Shown in pieces: positions 1-5,143 of a stretch of DNA of 5,143 nt. Origin of the DNA: Hornefia porci (GTDB lineage: Bacteria; Bacillota; Clostridia; Peptostreptococcales; Anaerovoracaceae); assembly GCF_001940235.1 (NCBI RefSeq), contig NZ_MJIE01000002.1, forward strand, positions 1-5,143, in the 5' to 3' direction. Both the position numbers and the translations under genes were made by a program. Position 1 is the first letter of the stretch. Each line of letters starts with the position of its first letter. The notes under the pieces are model-generated. The model did not search any database. It was not told the origin of the DNA and worked only from the letters and a program-made list of their open reading frames with translations.

Positions 1-2
1 AT

Positions 3-1864
3 TTCAGGATCGATGGCAAATATCAGCCGGTTACGATCACCAGCAGCAACGAGGACGTGATTGAACCCTGGAAGAACAAGGACGGCGAGCCCCTGAACAA
101 TGCGGCATCCGTCAAAGTCTATCGGCCTCTTCCGGGAAAGCCTCCGGTAAAAGTCACGATTACGGTAACCATCACAGACAAGGCGACCGGCGTCAAAGTC
201 TCCAGAAACATCGACGTCACCGTACAGCCGCTGACACAAGAGGAACTGGAAACCGCTAAAGCATTAATGAAAAAGCCGTGAGCGGATACTGGGACGGAAT
301 AAGAAACATAATACAGCGAAAGATAACATCACCGGAGATCTGCAGAGTTTCCAGGAAATCAACGCCGACAATGACGGTTCAGTCTCTTTCATATACCGGC
401 CGATGAAAAAACCCGGACCGGCGTCAGTGCGGATACCTATGTGGAGAATCCTGACGGCGGCAATGATAATGACTACCGCAGATTCAACTCCAGCGAACCC
501 TCTGTGATAGCCGATTCCAACCTGCTTGTCAGCAAACCGGAATACGATACAGAGGTCACCGTAGACAGTTATCTGACACATGAAGTCTACGGAAAATACT
601 TTGTAAAAGCCCGAAAAGACGGTGACAAAGACGCAATGTCGCTGTTTGCCGGGCTCTATCGTCAGCATGCAGAAGCGACGATGACGGTCAGGGCGAAAAA
701 GGTGCGGATCCCAATCCGGACGCCGGAGTTTCCGTATCCTTCCGTCTGCTCGGACAGAAGGGTGAAACCCTCCTGAATCTGAGAACGGTTTCCGTTAAGA
801 AAAACGCTTCCGCCTTCGATGTTCTGACAAAGGCATTAAGGAAAACGGGTATTCCTATACAGGAAGCTCCAGCTACATCTCAGCCATAACAACGCCCTCC
901 GGCAAAGTTCTGGCTCAGAAGGAGGCCGGGGACAACAGCGGATGGATGTACAAAGTCAACGGCGAATTAACCGACAAAACACTCGGGGAAATGAAACTGC
1001 AGGACGGAGATGAGATGGTGTTCTTCTATACCTCTGATTATACTGCGAAAACGGCTGTCATCACATTTGATTCCGACGGAGGCTCTAAAATCGCCGCCGT
1101 GACGGTCGCAAAGGGCAAAAGATCGCCGCACCGGCAGCGCCGGAAAAAGACGGATACAATTTCGCCGGCTGGTATGATTCTGCAGGAAACAAATTCGATT
1201 TCAATACGATAATCGAGGACGACCTGACGCTGAAGGCCGCATGGAGCAAAAAGGACGCTGTAAAACCCAATCCGGAAGAAACCGCAGAAAAGCCTCTGCT
1301 TCAGGCCAGATCCCTCAGTCAGACGAAAAATCACTCCGTCTCCAATGGAAGAAAATCTCCGGAGCGGCCAGCTATACTGTCTACGCAAGCAGATGTGACG
1401 GGAAGAAAAACTACAAAAAAGTCACCTCTACAAGAGGTCTGAAAACGACTGTCAGCCGGATTTCCGGAAAGAAACTCAGAAAAGGCACTTACTATAAGAT
1501 GTACGTTGTCGCAAAGGACAGCCGCGGCAGGATTCTCTCAAAATCGCTGACTGTTCATGTCACAACAGACGGAGGCAAGTATACCAATCCCGGAAAGCTC
1601 TCCCTGCAGAACGCCTCCGCAATCAGAAAAAAACTGAAGTCCATGAAGCCCGGACAGACCTGCAAGGTCAGCACGAGGCAGACACTTCAGTCGAAAAAAC
1701 TGAAATTCCGGAAGCATCGCGGAGTGGTGTACGAATCCTCTGACCCGTCGGTCGCAACAGTAAGCTCCTCCGGGAAGATCAGAGCTGTGAAAGCCGGCTC
1801 CTGCTCGGTCTACGCTTATGCGCAGAACGGAGTTTACGTCAGAGTCACTGTCACTGTCAGGTAA
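3..1864 (+). CDS. Multidomain Ig-like/DUF4430/InlB-repeat surface protein, 3' part (left-arm copy, frame broken by indels)
   Basis: The 5' end lies outside the window, so signal peptide and N-terminal domains are unseen. Restoring six bases missing relative to the right arm (near 270-274, 307, 398, 691, 838, 1108) and one missing from both arms (between about 1245 and 1330, perhaps A-run 1288-1291) gives 1869 nt: exactly 622 codons and a TAA stop. In the restored protein: residues 1-76 resemble an atrophied bacterial Ig domain (SSNEDVI, then VTITVTITD); 80-232 are a helical segment (YWDGIRNNNTAKDNITGDL) and a second such domain (NSSEPSVI, VTVDSYLT); 242-350 match a DUF4430/transcobalamin-C-like fold (SAFDVLTKAL, GWMYKVNGE, GDEMVFFY); 352-416 are an InlB B repeat (ITFDSDGGS, YNFAGWYDSAG, LKAAW); 443-525 are Fn3-like (LRLQWKKISGAASYTVY); 530-622 end in a BIG2-like domain (SSDPSVATVSSSGKI). 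The last residues, VTVTVR, leave no LPXTG motif or C-terminal membrane anchor. Likely exported adhesin or binding protein; ligand unknown. Domain names are from memory of these families. Confidence 0.85.
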
Positions 1865-1915
1865 CGCCGGAATTCTTTCAGGAGAAACACCGTGCGGTAA
1901 AATAACAACTCTATT

Positions 1916-1958
1916 ATACAGGGAGCCACGTTCTTCATACAGAGCGGGCTTCCTGTAT
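1916..1958 (+). other. Stable hairpin in the 3' untranslated region of the surface-protein gene
   Basis: The segment atacagggagcc (1916-1927) pairs with ggcttcctgtat (1947-1958) over 12 positions with a single G-T pair, closing a 19-base loop. It lies 51 bases after the stop codon and 12 bases before the terminator stem. No T-run follows, so it is not itself a classical terminator. It may protect the mRNA 3' end or be a protein-binding site; the role is not shown by sequence. Confidence 0.6.
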
Positions 1959-1970
1959 GCCATTCAGGCT

Positions 1971-1998
1971 TGCCGCATCAAATGCTGCGGCAGTTTTT
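1971..1998 (+). terminator. Rho-independent terminator after the surface-protein gene
   Basis: A perfect 7-bp GC-rich stem, tgccgca (1971-1977) with tgcggca (1986-1992), has an 8-base loop and is followed by five T (1994-1998). It lies about 107 bases after the stop codon in the same direction, and separates the surface-protein transcript from lysR, which has its own promoter downstream. Confidence 0.82.
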
Positions 1999-2039
1999 AT
2001 TCATGAACAAAGCGATTGCGTCAGGCCGCCGCATTGGTC

Positions 2040-2092
2040 AAAAAAAGAAAACCGTCACGTTGCGAATTGGGGATCGCTCTGTGACGTCTTTC
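2040..2092 (-). terminator. Possible terminator facing against both genes
   Basis: Halves cgtcac (2053-2058) and gtgacg (2081-2086) form a 6-bp stem that can extend by an outer gaaa/tttc pairing across a 2-base internal loop. Read on the minus strand the stem is followed by gttttcttttttt, a near-continuous T-tract. This is what a terminator for leftward (antisense) transcription would look like. The 22-base loop makes the stem weaker than usual. It could shield the surface-protein gene from antisense transcription starting near lysR. Confidence 0.45.
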
Positions 2093-2125
2093 CAGTGTAA
2101 TTATTATTCGTTTAAGGCATTATAT

Positions 2126-2146
2126 GGAAGACCTTACCTCTCTTCC
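2126..2146. promoter_or_regulatory. Short dyad abutting the lysR promoter -35 box
   Basis: The sequence ggaaga (2126-2131) and tcttcc (2141-2146) form a perfect 6-bp inverted repeat with a 9-base gap, ending immediately before TTGACT. Position upstream of -35 suits an activator or LysR recognition site, but a 6-bp dyad can arise by chance. Confidence 0.35.
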
Positions 2147-2175
2147 TTGACTTATGATAATATATCACATATAAT
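2147..2175 (+). promoter_or_regulatory. Promoter of lysR (sigma-A/sigma-70 type)
   Basis: TTGACT (2147-2152) and TATAAT (2170-2175) are separated by exactly 17 bases: a consensus -10 and a -35 with one mismatch. The expected transcript start near 2182 leaves about a 50-base leader before the lysR ATG at 2234. It lies after the surface-protein terminator, so lysR is probably its own transcription unit. The spacer holds a LysR-type dyad, suggesting autoregulation. Confidence 0.8.
2155..2167. promoter_or_regulatory. T-N11-A dyad inside the lysR promoter, candidate LysR binding site
   Basis: TGATA and TATCA form a perfect 5-bp inverted repeat with a 3-base centre, giving the T-N11-A layout typical of LysR-family sites. 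It sits wholly within the -35/-10 spacer, where binding would block RNA polymerase, the expected arrangement for negative autoregulation. The surrounding AT-rich sequence raises the chance of coincidence. Confidence 0.45.
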
Positions 2176-2221
2176 AAGTAAAATGTTTTTTCTTATATTT
2201 GAAATTACAGATTCTAATATC

Positions 2222-2227
2222 GGAGGG
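2222..2227 (+). promoter_or_regulatory. lysR ribosome-binding site
   Basis: GGAGGG lies 6 bases before the ATG at 2234. This strong Shine-Dalgarno match fixes the lysR start and excludes the longer in-frame extension from about 1970. Confidence 0.85.
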
Positions 2228-2233
2228 AGCGCC

Positions 2234-2535
2234 ATGGATAACCGAAAATATGAAGCGCTGATCAACATCGCCGAGACCGGCAGCATCACACAGGCCGCGG
2301 AACGCATGGGCTACACGCAGTCCGGAATCACTCAGATGATCAACTCTCTGGAGCGGGAACTGGGCGTCAGACTTCTTCGACGCACCAACAAAGGAGCCAA
2401 TCTGACGCAGAACGGGCTGACGCTGCTGCCGTACATGCGGGAGGAGCATCGCTGGGAGCGGACGATCCGGCAGGAATGCGACCGGATGAGCGGCAAGGAA
2501 ACCGGAACTGTTACAGTGGGGTGCCTCTCCAGCAT
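2234..2535 (+). CDS. LysR-type transcriptional regulator, 5' part (left-arm copy, cut at the fold-back)
   Basis: The protein opens MDNRKYEALINIAETGSI, then TQAAERMGYTQSGITQMI and a run ending LERELGVRLLRRTNKGANLT. This is the winged helix-turn-helix of the LysR family (residues about 3-62), with the usual helix pattern TQAAERMGYTQSGITQMINSLE. Residues 63-90 would be the dimerisation helix, and GTVTVGCLSS starts the effector-binding domain. The ATG at 2234 is chosen because GGAGGG lies 6 bases upstream and the family HTH normally starts within a few residues of Met; the longer in-frame extension upstream is not protein-like. Only about 100 codons are genuine. After base 2535 the strand switches to antisense and the frame is meaningless. 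Full-length family members are about 290-310 residues. It probably regulates itself and perhaps a nearby gene; the effector is unknown. Confidence 0.92.
2527..2535 (+). repeat. 9-bp inverted microhomology at the fold-back, left copy
   Basis: The sequence ctccagcat is the exact reverse complement of atgctggag at 2604-2612, and the pair borders the 68-base loop. In the LysR gene both occur in one reading direction: ctccagcat within codons for LSSI, and atgctggag as codons for MLE about 77 bases further on. Pairing of the second with the first would form a hairpin whose 3' end could be extended, giving exactly the turn-round seen. Confidence 0.9.
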
Positions 2536-2906
2536 GTTGATCTTGATATTCGGAAACTGCTGCGCGAAGATTTCCAGGATGCGCGGCATCCCAGGCGGTG
2601 CTGATGCTGGAGAGGCACCCCACTGTAACAGTTCCGGTTTCCTTGCCGCTCATCCGGTCGCATTCCTGCCGGATCGTCCGCTCCCAGCGATGCTCCTCCC
2701 GCATGTACGGCAGCAGCGTCAGCCCGTTCTGCGTCAGATTGGCTCCTTTGTTGGTGCGTCGAAGAAGTCTGACGCCCAGTTCCCGCTCCAGAGAGTTGAT
2801 CATCTGAGTGATTCCGGACTGCGTGTAGCCCATGCGTTCCGCGGCCTGTGTGATGCTGGCCGGTCTCGGCGATGTTGATCAGCGCTTCATATTTTCGGTT
2901 ATCCAT
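2527..2906 (-). CDS. LysR-type transcriptional regulator, 5' part (right-arm copy plus loop, longest genuine stretch)
   Basis: Start codon at 2906 on the minus strand. Two single-base gains break the frame: one at 2858-2861 (turning ETGSITQAA into a shifted frame after ETG) and one at 2590-2592 in the loop. With both removed it gives about 126 residues, including ISTAWMPRILEIFAQQF and PNIKINMLE. These are the first strand and helix of a LysR substrate-binding domain and extend about 26 residues past the left copy. Beyond the MLE codons the sequence folds back, so the remaining ~170 residues of a normal LysR protein are not in this window. Same gene as the one beginning at 2234, not a divergent partner. 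Confidence 0.9.
2536..2603. other. Unpaired 68-base loop of the inverted repeat (lysR interior)
   Basis: This is the only part of the window present once. On the minus strand it continues the LysR protein after residues LSSI with STAW, then MPRILEIFAQQFPNIKIN, a typical start of a LysR substrate-binding domain. The step from STAW to MPRI needs removal of one base from a ccc run at 2590-2592 (ggg on the minus strand), so a single-base insertion is likely here, with no second copy to check it. On the plus strand the loop is antisense and encodes nothing sensible. Confidence 0.93.
2604..2612 (-). repeat. 9-bp inverted microhomology at the fold-back, right copy
   Basis: The plus strand reads atgctggag, the partner of ctccagcat at 2527-2535. 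The match does not extend inward: on the minus strand the base after ctccagcat is c and the base before atgctggag is also c. The pre-existing short inverted repeat is therefore 9 bp in that direction. Its outward extent cannot be judged because genomic sequence beyond the junction is absent. Confidence 0.9.
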
Positions 2907-2912
2907 GGCGCT

Positions 2913-2918
2913 CCCTCC
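2913..2918 (-). promoter_or_regulatory. lysR ribosome-binding site, mirror copy
   Basis: This is GGAGGG on the minus strand, 6 bases before the start codon whose first base is 2906. It is the same site as at 2222-2227. Confidence 0.85.
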
Positions 2919-2965
2919 GATATTAGAATCTGTAATTTCAAATATAAGAAAAAAACATTTTACTT

Positions 2966-2994
2966 ATTATATGTGATATATTATCATAAGTCAA
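2966..2994 (-). promoter_or_regulatory. Mirror copy of the lysR promoter with internal dyad
   Basis: On the minus strand TTGACT (2989-2994) and TATAAT (2966-2971) have the same 17-base spacer and the same TGATA-N3-TATCA dyad (2974-2986). The flanking 6-bp dyad is at 2995-3015. Identical to the left arm. Confidence 0.8.
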
Positions 2995-3048
2995 GGAAGA
3001 GAGGTAAGGTCTTCCATATAATGCCTTAAACGAATAATAATTACACTG

Positions 3049-3101
3049 GAAAGACGTCACAGAGCGATCCCCAATTCGCAACGTGACGGTTTTCTTTTTT
3101 T
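3049..3101 (+). terminator. Mirror copy of the possible opposite-facing terminator
   Basis: Stem halves 3055-3060 and 3083-3088 are followed by the T-tract 3090-3101. Sequence is identical to the left-arm version on its minus strand. Confidence 0.45.
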
Positions 3102-3142
3102 GACCAATGCGGCGGCCTGACGCAATCGCTTTGTTCATGAAT

Positions 3143-3170
3143 AAAAACTGCCGCAGCATTTGATGCGGCA
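3143..3170 (-). terminator. Mirror copy of the rho-independent terminator
   Basis: On the plus strand this is an A-run (3143-3147), then stem halves 3149-3155 and 3164-3170. It is the reverse complement of 1971-1998 and follows the right-arm surface-protein copy. Confidence 0.82.
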
Positions 3171-3182
3171 AGCCTGAATGGC

Positions 3183-3225
3183 ATACAGGAAGCCCGCTCT
3201 GTATGAAGAACGTGGCTCCCTGTAT
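3183..3225 (-). other. Mirror copy of the 3' UTR hairpin
   Basis: Arms 3183-3194 and 3214-3225 are the reverse complement of the 1916-1958 hairpin, identical in sequence. Confidence 0.6.
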
Positions 3226-3276
3226 AATAGAGTTGTTATTTTACCGCACGGTGTTTCTCCTGAAAGAATTCCGGCG

Positions 3277-5143
3277 TTACCTGACAGTGACAGTGACTCT
3301 GACGTAAACTCCGTTCTGGCGCATAAGCGTAGACCGAGCAGGAGCCGGCTTTCACAGCTCTGATCTTCCCGGAGGAGCTTACTGTTGCGACCGACGGGTC
3401 AGAGGATTCGTACACCACTCCGCGATGCTTCCGGAATTTCAGTTTTTCGACTGAAGTGTCTGCCTCGTGCTGACCTTGCAGGTCTGTCCGGGCTTCATGG
3501 ACTTCAGTTTTTTTCTGATTGCGGAGGCGTTCTGGCAGGGAGAGCTTTCCGGGATTGGTATACTTGCCTCCGTCTGTTGTGACATGAACAGTCAGCGATT
3601 TTGAGAGAATCCTGCCGCGGCTGTCCTTTGCGACAACGTACATCTTATAGTAAGTGCCTTTTCTGAGTTTCTTTCCGGAAATCCGGCTGACAGTCCGTTT
3701 TCAGACCTCTTGTAGAGGTGACTTTTTTGTAGTTTTTCTTCCCGTCACATCTGCTTGCGTAGACAGTATAGCTGGCCGCTCCGGAGATTTTCTTCCATTG
3801 GAGACGGAGTGATTTTTCGTCTGACTGAGGGATCTGGCCTGAAGCAGAGGCTTTTCTGCGGTTTCTTCCGGATTGGGTTTTACAGCGTCCTTTTTGCTCC
3901 ATGCGGCCTTCAGCGTCAGGTCGTCCTCGATTATCGTATTGAAATCGAATTTGTTTCCTGCAGAATCATACCAGCCGGCGAAATTGTATCCGTCTTTTTC
4001 CGGCGCTGCCGGTGCGGCGATCTTTTGCCCTTTGCCGACCGTCACGGCGGCGATTTTAGAGCCTCCGTCGGAATCAAATGTGATGACAGCCGTTTTCGCA
4101 GTATAATCAGAGGTATAGAAGAACACCATCTCATCTCCGTCCTGCAGTTTCATTTCCCCGAGTGTTTGTCGGTTAATTCGCCGTTGACTTTGTACATCCA
4201 TCCGCTGTTGTCCCCGGCCTCCTTCTGAGCCAGAACTTTGCCGGAGGGCGTTGTTATGGCTGAGATGTAGCTGGAGCTTCCTGTATAGGAATACCCGTTT
4301 TCCTTTAATGCCTTTGTCAGAACATCGAAGGCGGAAGCGTTTTTCTTAACGGAAACCGTTCTCAGATTCAGGAGGGTTTCACCCTTCTGTCCGAGCAGAC
4401 GGAAGGATACGGAAACTCCGGCGTCCGGATTGGGATCCGCACCTTTTTCGCCCCTGACCGTCATCGTCGCTTCTGCATGCTGACGATAGAGCCCGGCAAA
4501 CAGCGACATTGCGTCTTTGTCACCGTCTTTTCGGGCTTTTACAAAGTATTTTCCGTAGACTTCATGTGTCAGATAACTGTCTACGGTGACCTCTGTATCG
4601 TATTCCGGTTTGCTGACAAGCAGGTTGGAATCGGCTATCACAGAGGGTTCGCTGGAGTTGAATCTGCGGTAGTCATTATCATTGCCGCCGTCAGGATTCT
4701 CCACATAGGTATCCGCACTGACGCCGGTCCGGGTTTTTTCATCGGCCCGGTATATGAAAGAGACTGAACCGTCATTGTCGGCGTTGATTTCCTGGAAACT
4801 CTGCAGATCTCCGGTGATGTATCTTTCGCTGTATTATTGTTTCTTATTCCGTCCCAGTATCCGCTCACGGCTTTTTTCATTAATGCTTTAGCGGTTTCCA
4901 GTTCCTCTTGTGTCAGCGGCTGTACGGTGACGTCGATGTTTCTGGAGACTTTGACGCCGGTCGCCTTGTCTGTGATGGTTACCGTAATCGTGACTTTTAC
5001 CGGAGGCTTTCCCGGAAGAGGCCGATAGACTTTGACGGATGCCGCATTGTTCAGGGCTCGCCGTCCTTGTTCTTCCAGGGTTCAATCACGTCCTCGTTGC
5101 TGCTGGTGATCGTAACCGGCTGATATTTGCCATCGATCCTGAA
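3277..5143 (-). CDS. Same multidomain surface protein, 3' part (right-arm mirror copy, frame broken by indels)
   Basis: This is the reverse-complement copy of the surface-protein gene, with its stop at 3277-3279. It has a different set of errors from the left copy: four losses, three gains and the shared loss. Correcting them turns 1867 nt into the same 1869 nt reading frame, an independent check on the 622-residue reconstruction. It reads correctly where the left copy fails: MKKAVSGYWDGIRN, VRGEKGADPNP, ALKENGYSYTG and VGKGQKIAAP. It fails where the left copy is right: GEPLNN, TDKTLGE, GLKTTVSR, SLQNASA and YAQNGVY. It should not be counted as a second paralogue: after indel correction no amino-acid difference remains. 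Confidence 0.85.

Larger units (their letters stand above)
1865..2233. other. Intergenic control region between surface-protein gene and lysR (left arm)
   Basis: This 369-base region has no convincing gene. In order it holds a 12-bp-stem hairpin (1916-1958), a forward terminator (1971-1998), a hairpin with T-run on the minus strand (2040-2092), a 6-bp dyad (2126-2146), a near-consensus promoter with an internal T-N11-A dyad (2147-2175), and the lysR ribosome-binding site. It becomes strongly AT-rich from about 2095 to 2220. Apart from one T-run length difference (6 here, 7 in the right arm), it is identical in both arms, so its sequence is well supported. Confidence 0.8.
3..2535 (+). repeat. 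Left arm of a window-length inverted repeat
   Basis: This arm is the reverse complement of 2604-5143 over its whole length. Base 3 pairs with 5143 and base 2535 pairs with 2604. Alignment by eye gives 15 single-base indels and no substitutions, about 0.6% divergence. It is 7 bases shorter than the right arm (11 bases missing, 4 extra). It carries the 3' end of a surface-protein gene, an intergenic control region and the 5' end of a lysR gene. Because the loop continues the LysR reading frame from the other arm, this arm is best read as the copied half of a fold-back, not an independent locus. Confidence 0.97.
2907..3276. other. Intergenic control region, mirror copy (right arm)
   Basis: This is the reverse complement of 1865-2233 with one extra A at 2949-2955. 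It contains no gene of its own; all its elements are mirror copies listed separately. Confidence 0.8.
2604..5143 (-). repeat. Right arm of the window-length inverted repeat
   Basis: This is the mirror of 3-2535. On the minus strand it reads surface-protein 3' end, intergenic region, then lysR 5' end, and runs without interruption into the loop, where the LysR protein continues. This makes right arm plus loop the likely contiguous genomic sequence. Relative to the inferred intact genes it has single-base losses near 5054-5056, 4165-4167 and 3443-3447 and in the stretch matching left-arm 325-326. It has single-base gains at 3318-3319, 3534-3535 and 2858-2861 and in the stretch matching left-arm 1447. 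Confidence 0.97.

Noticed and set aside
264..668. 134-codon minus-strand frame, and its mirror at 4477-4767
   Set aside because: It is antisense to the surface-protein gene, has no domain pattern or ribosome-binding site, and is cut differently in each arm by indels.
1241..1864. Separate small Fn3/BIG2 protein starting at ATG 1241
   Set aside because: The ATG lies inside the InlB-repeat codons (KAAW) in another frame, has no ribosome-binding site, and its first ~30 residues look random. It is the downstream part of the large surface-protein gene after a frameshift.
1912..1917. TATTAT as a -10 box for a promoter after the surface-protein gene
   Set aside because: The hexamer 17 bases upstream (accgtg) does not resemble a -35 box, and a terminator follows within 90 bases with no gene between.
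2527..2612. Hairpin telomere of a linear plasmid or phage (protelomerase site)
   Set aside because: Such ends derive from a perfect noncoding palindrome. Here the turn has a 68-base unpaired loop coding for LysR and only 9 bp of microhomology.
1970..2878. 302-codon open frame as a complete LysR-like protein
   Set aside because: Its first 88 codons are intergenic sequence with no ribosome-binding site, its middle is genuine LysR, and after base 2535 it is antisense lysR. The real start is 2234.
2234..2906. Two tail-to-tail lysR genes as a paired regulatory system
   Set aside because: The two copies are the same gene 5' end read in both directions, with only indel differences. Neither has the rest of the effector-binding domain.
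3..5143. Invertible DNA element or insertion sequence with very long inverted repeats
   Set aside because: The 68-base loop contains no promoter, recombinase or transposase, and no target duplication or flanking sequence is visible. The repeats are ordinary host genes.

Overview
The window is almost entirely one long inverted repeat. Bases 3-2535 (left arm) return as their reverse complement at 2604-5143 (right arm). Only a 68-base segment (2536-2603) is unpaired, and the two arms end together at the window edges to within 2 bases. The window therefore holds about 2.6 kb of unique genomic sequence, read once in each direction. I aligned the arms by eye and found 15 differences, all single-base insertions or deletions and no substitutions. 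This pattern suits a fold-back (snap-back) molecule or read with long-read-type indel errors far better than a natural pair of duplicated genes.

Unique content, in left-arm order. (1) The 3' part of a large multidomain secreted or cell-surface protein gene (3-1864). The frame is broken by indels in each arm, but comparing the arms plus one extra correction restores a single 622-residue frame: atrophied bacterial Ig-like domains, a DUF4430-type domain, a Listeria-Bacteroides (InlB B) repeat, an Fn3-like domain and a C-terminal BIG2-like domain. (2) A 369-bp intergenic region with an mRNA 3' hairpin, a rho-independent terminator, a possible terminator facing the other way, and a near-consensus promoter (TTGACT-N17-TATAAT) whose spacer contains a T-N11-A dyad typical of LysR-family binding sites. 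(3) The 5' part of a LysR-type regulator gene (start at 2234), cut off after about 126 codons by the fold-back junction. Mirror copies of all of this lie on the minus strand of the right arm.

The junction lies inside lysR. The 9-bp sequence ctccagcat (codons for LSSI) and its reverse complement atgctggag (codons for NMLE) lie 68 bp apart in the gene. They are exactly where the sequence turns round, which points to self-priming or template switching at a short inverted repeat. The loop read on the minus strand continues the LysR protein, so right arm plus loop is the contiguous genomic sequence and the left arm is its copy.

Organism: the domain combination (aBig, DUF4430, InlB repeat, Fn3-like, BIG2), the strong GGAGGG ribosome-binding site and consensus sigma-A promoter suggest a Bacillota, probably a gut-type Clostridia such as a Lachnospiraceae relative. 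This is inference from style, not a species identification. I see no RNA genes, mobile-element genes or CRISPR arrays. The apparent novelty, two mirror-image operons meeting in the middle, is most likely an artefact. The real biology is the surface-protein/LysR pair and its intergenic control region.
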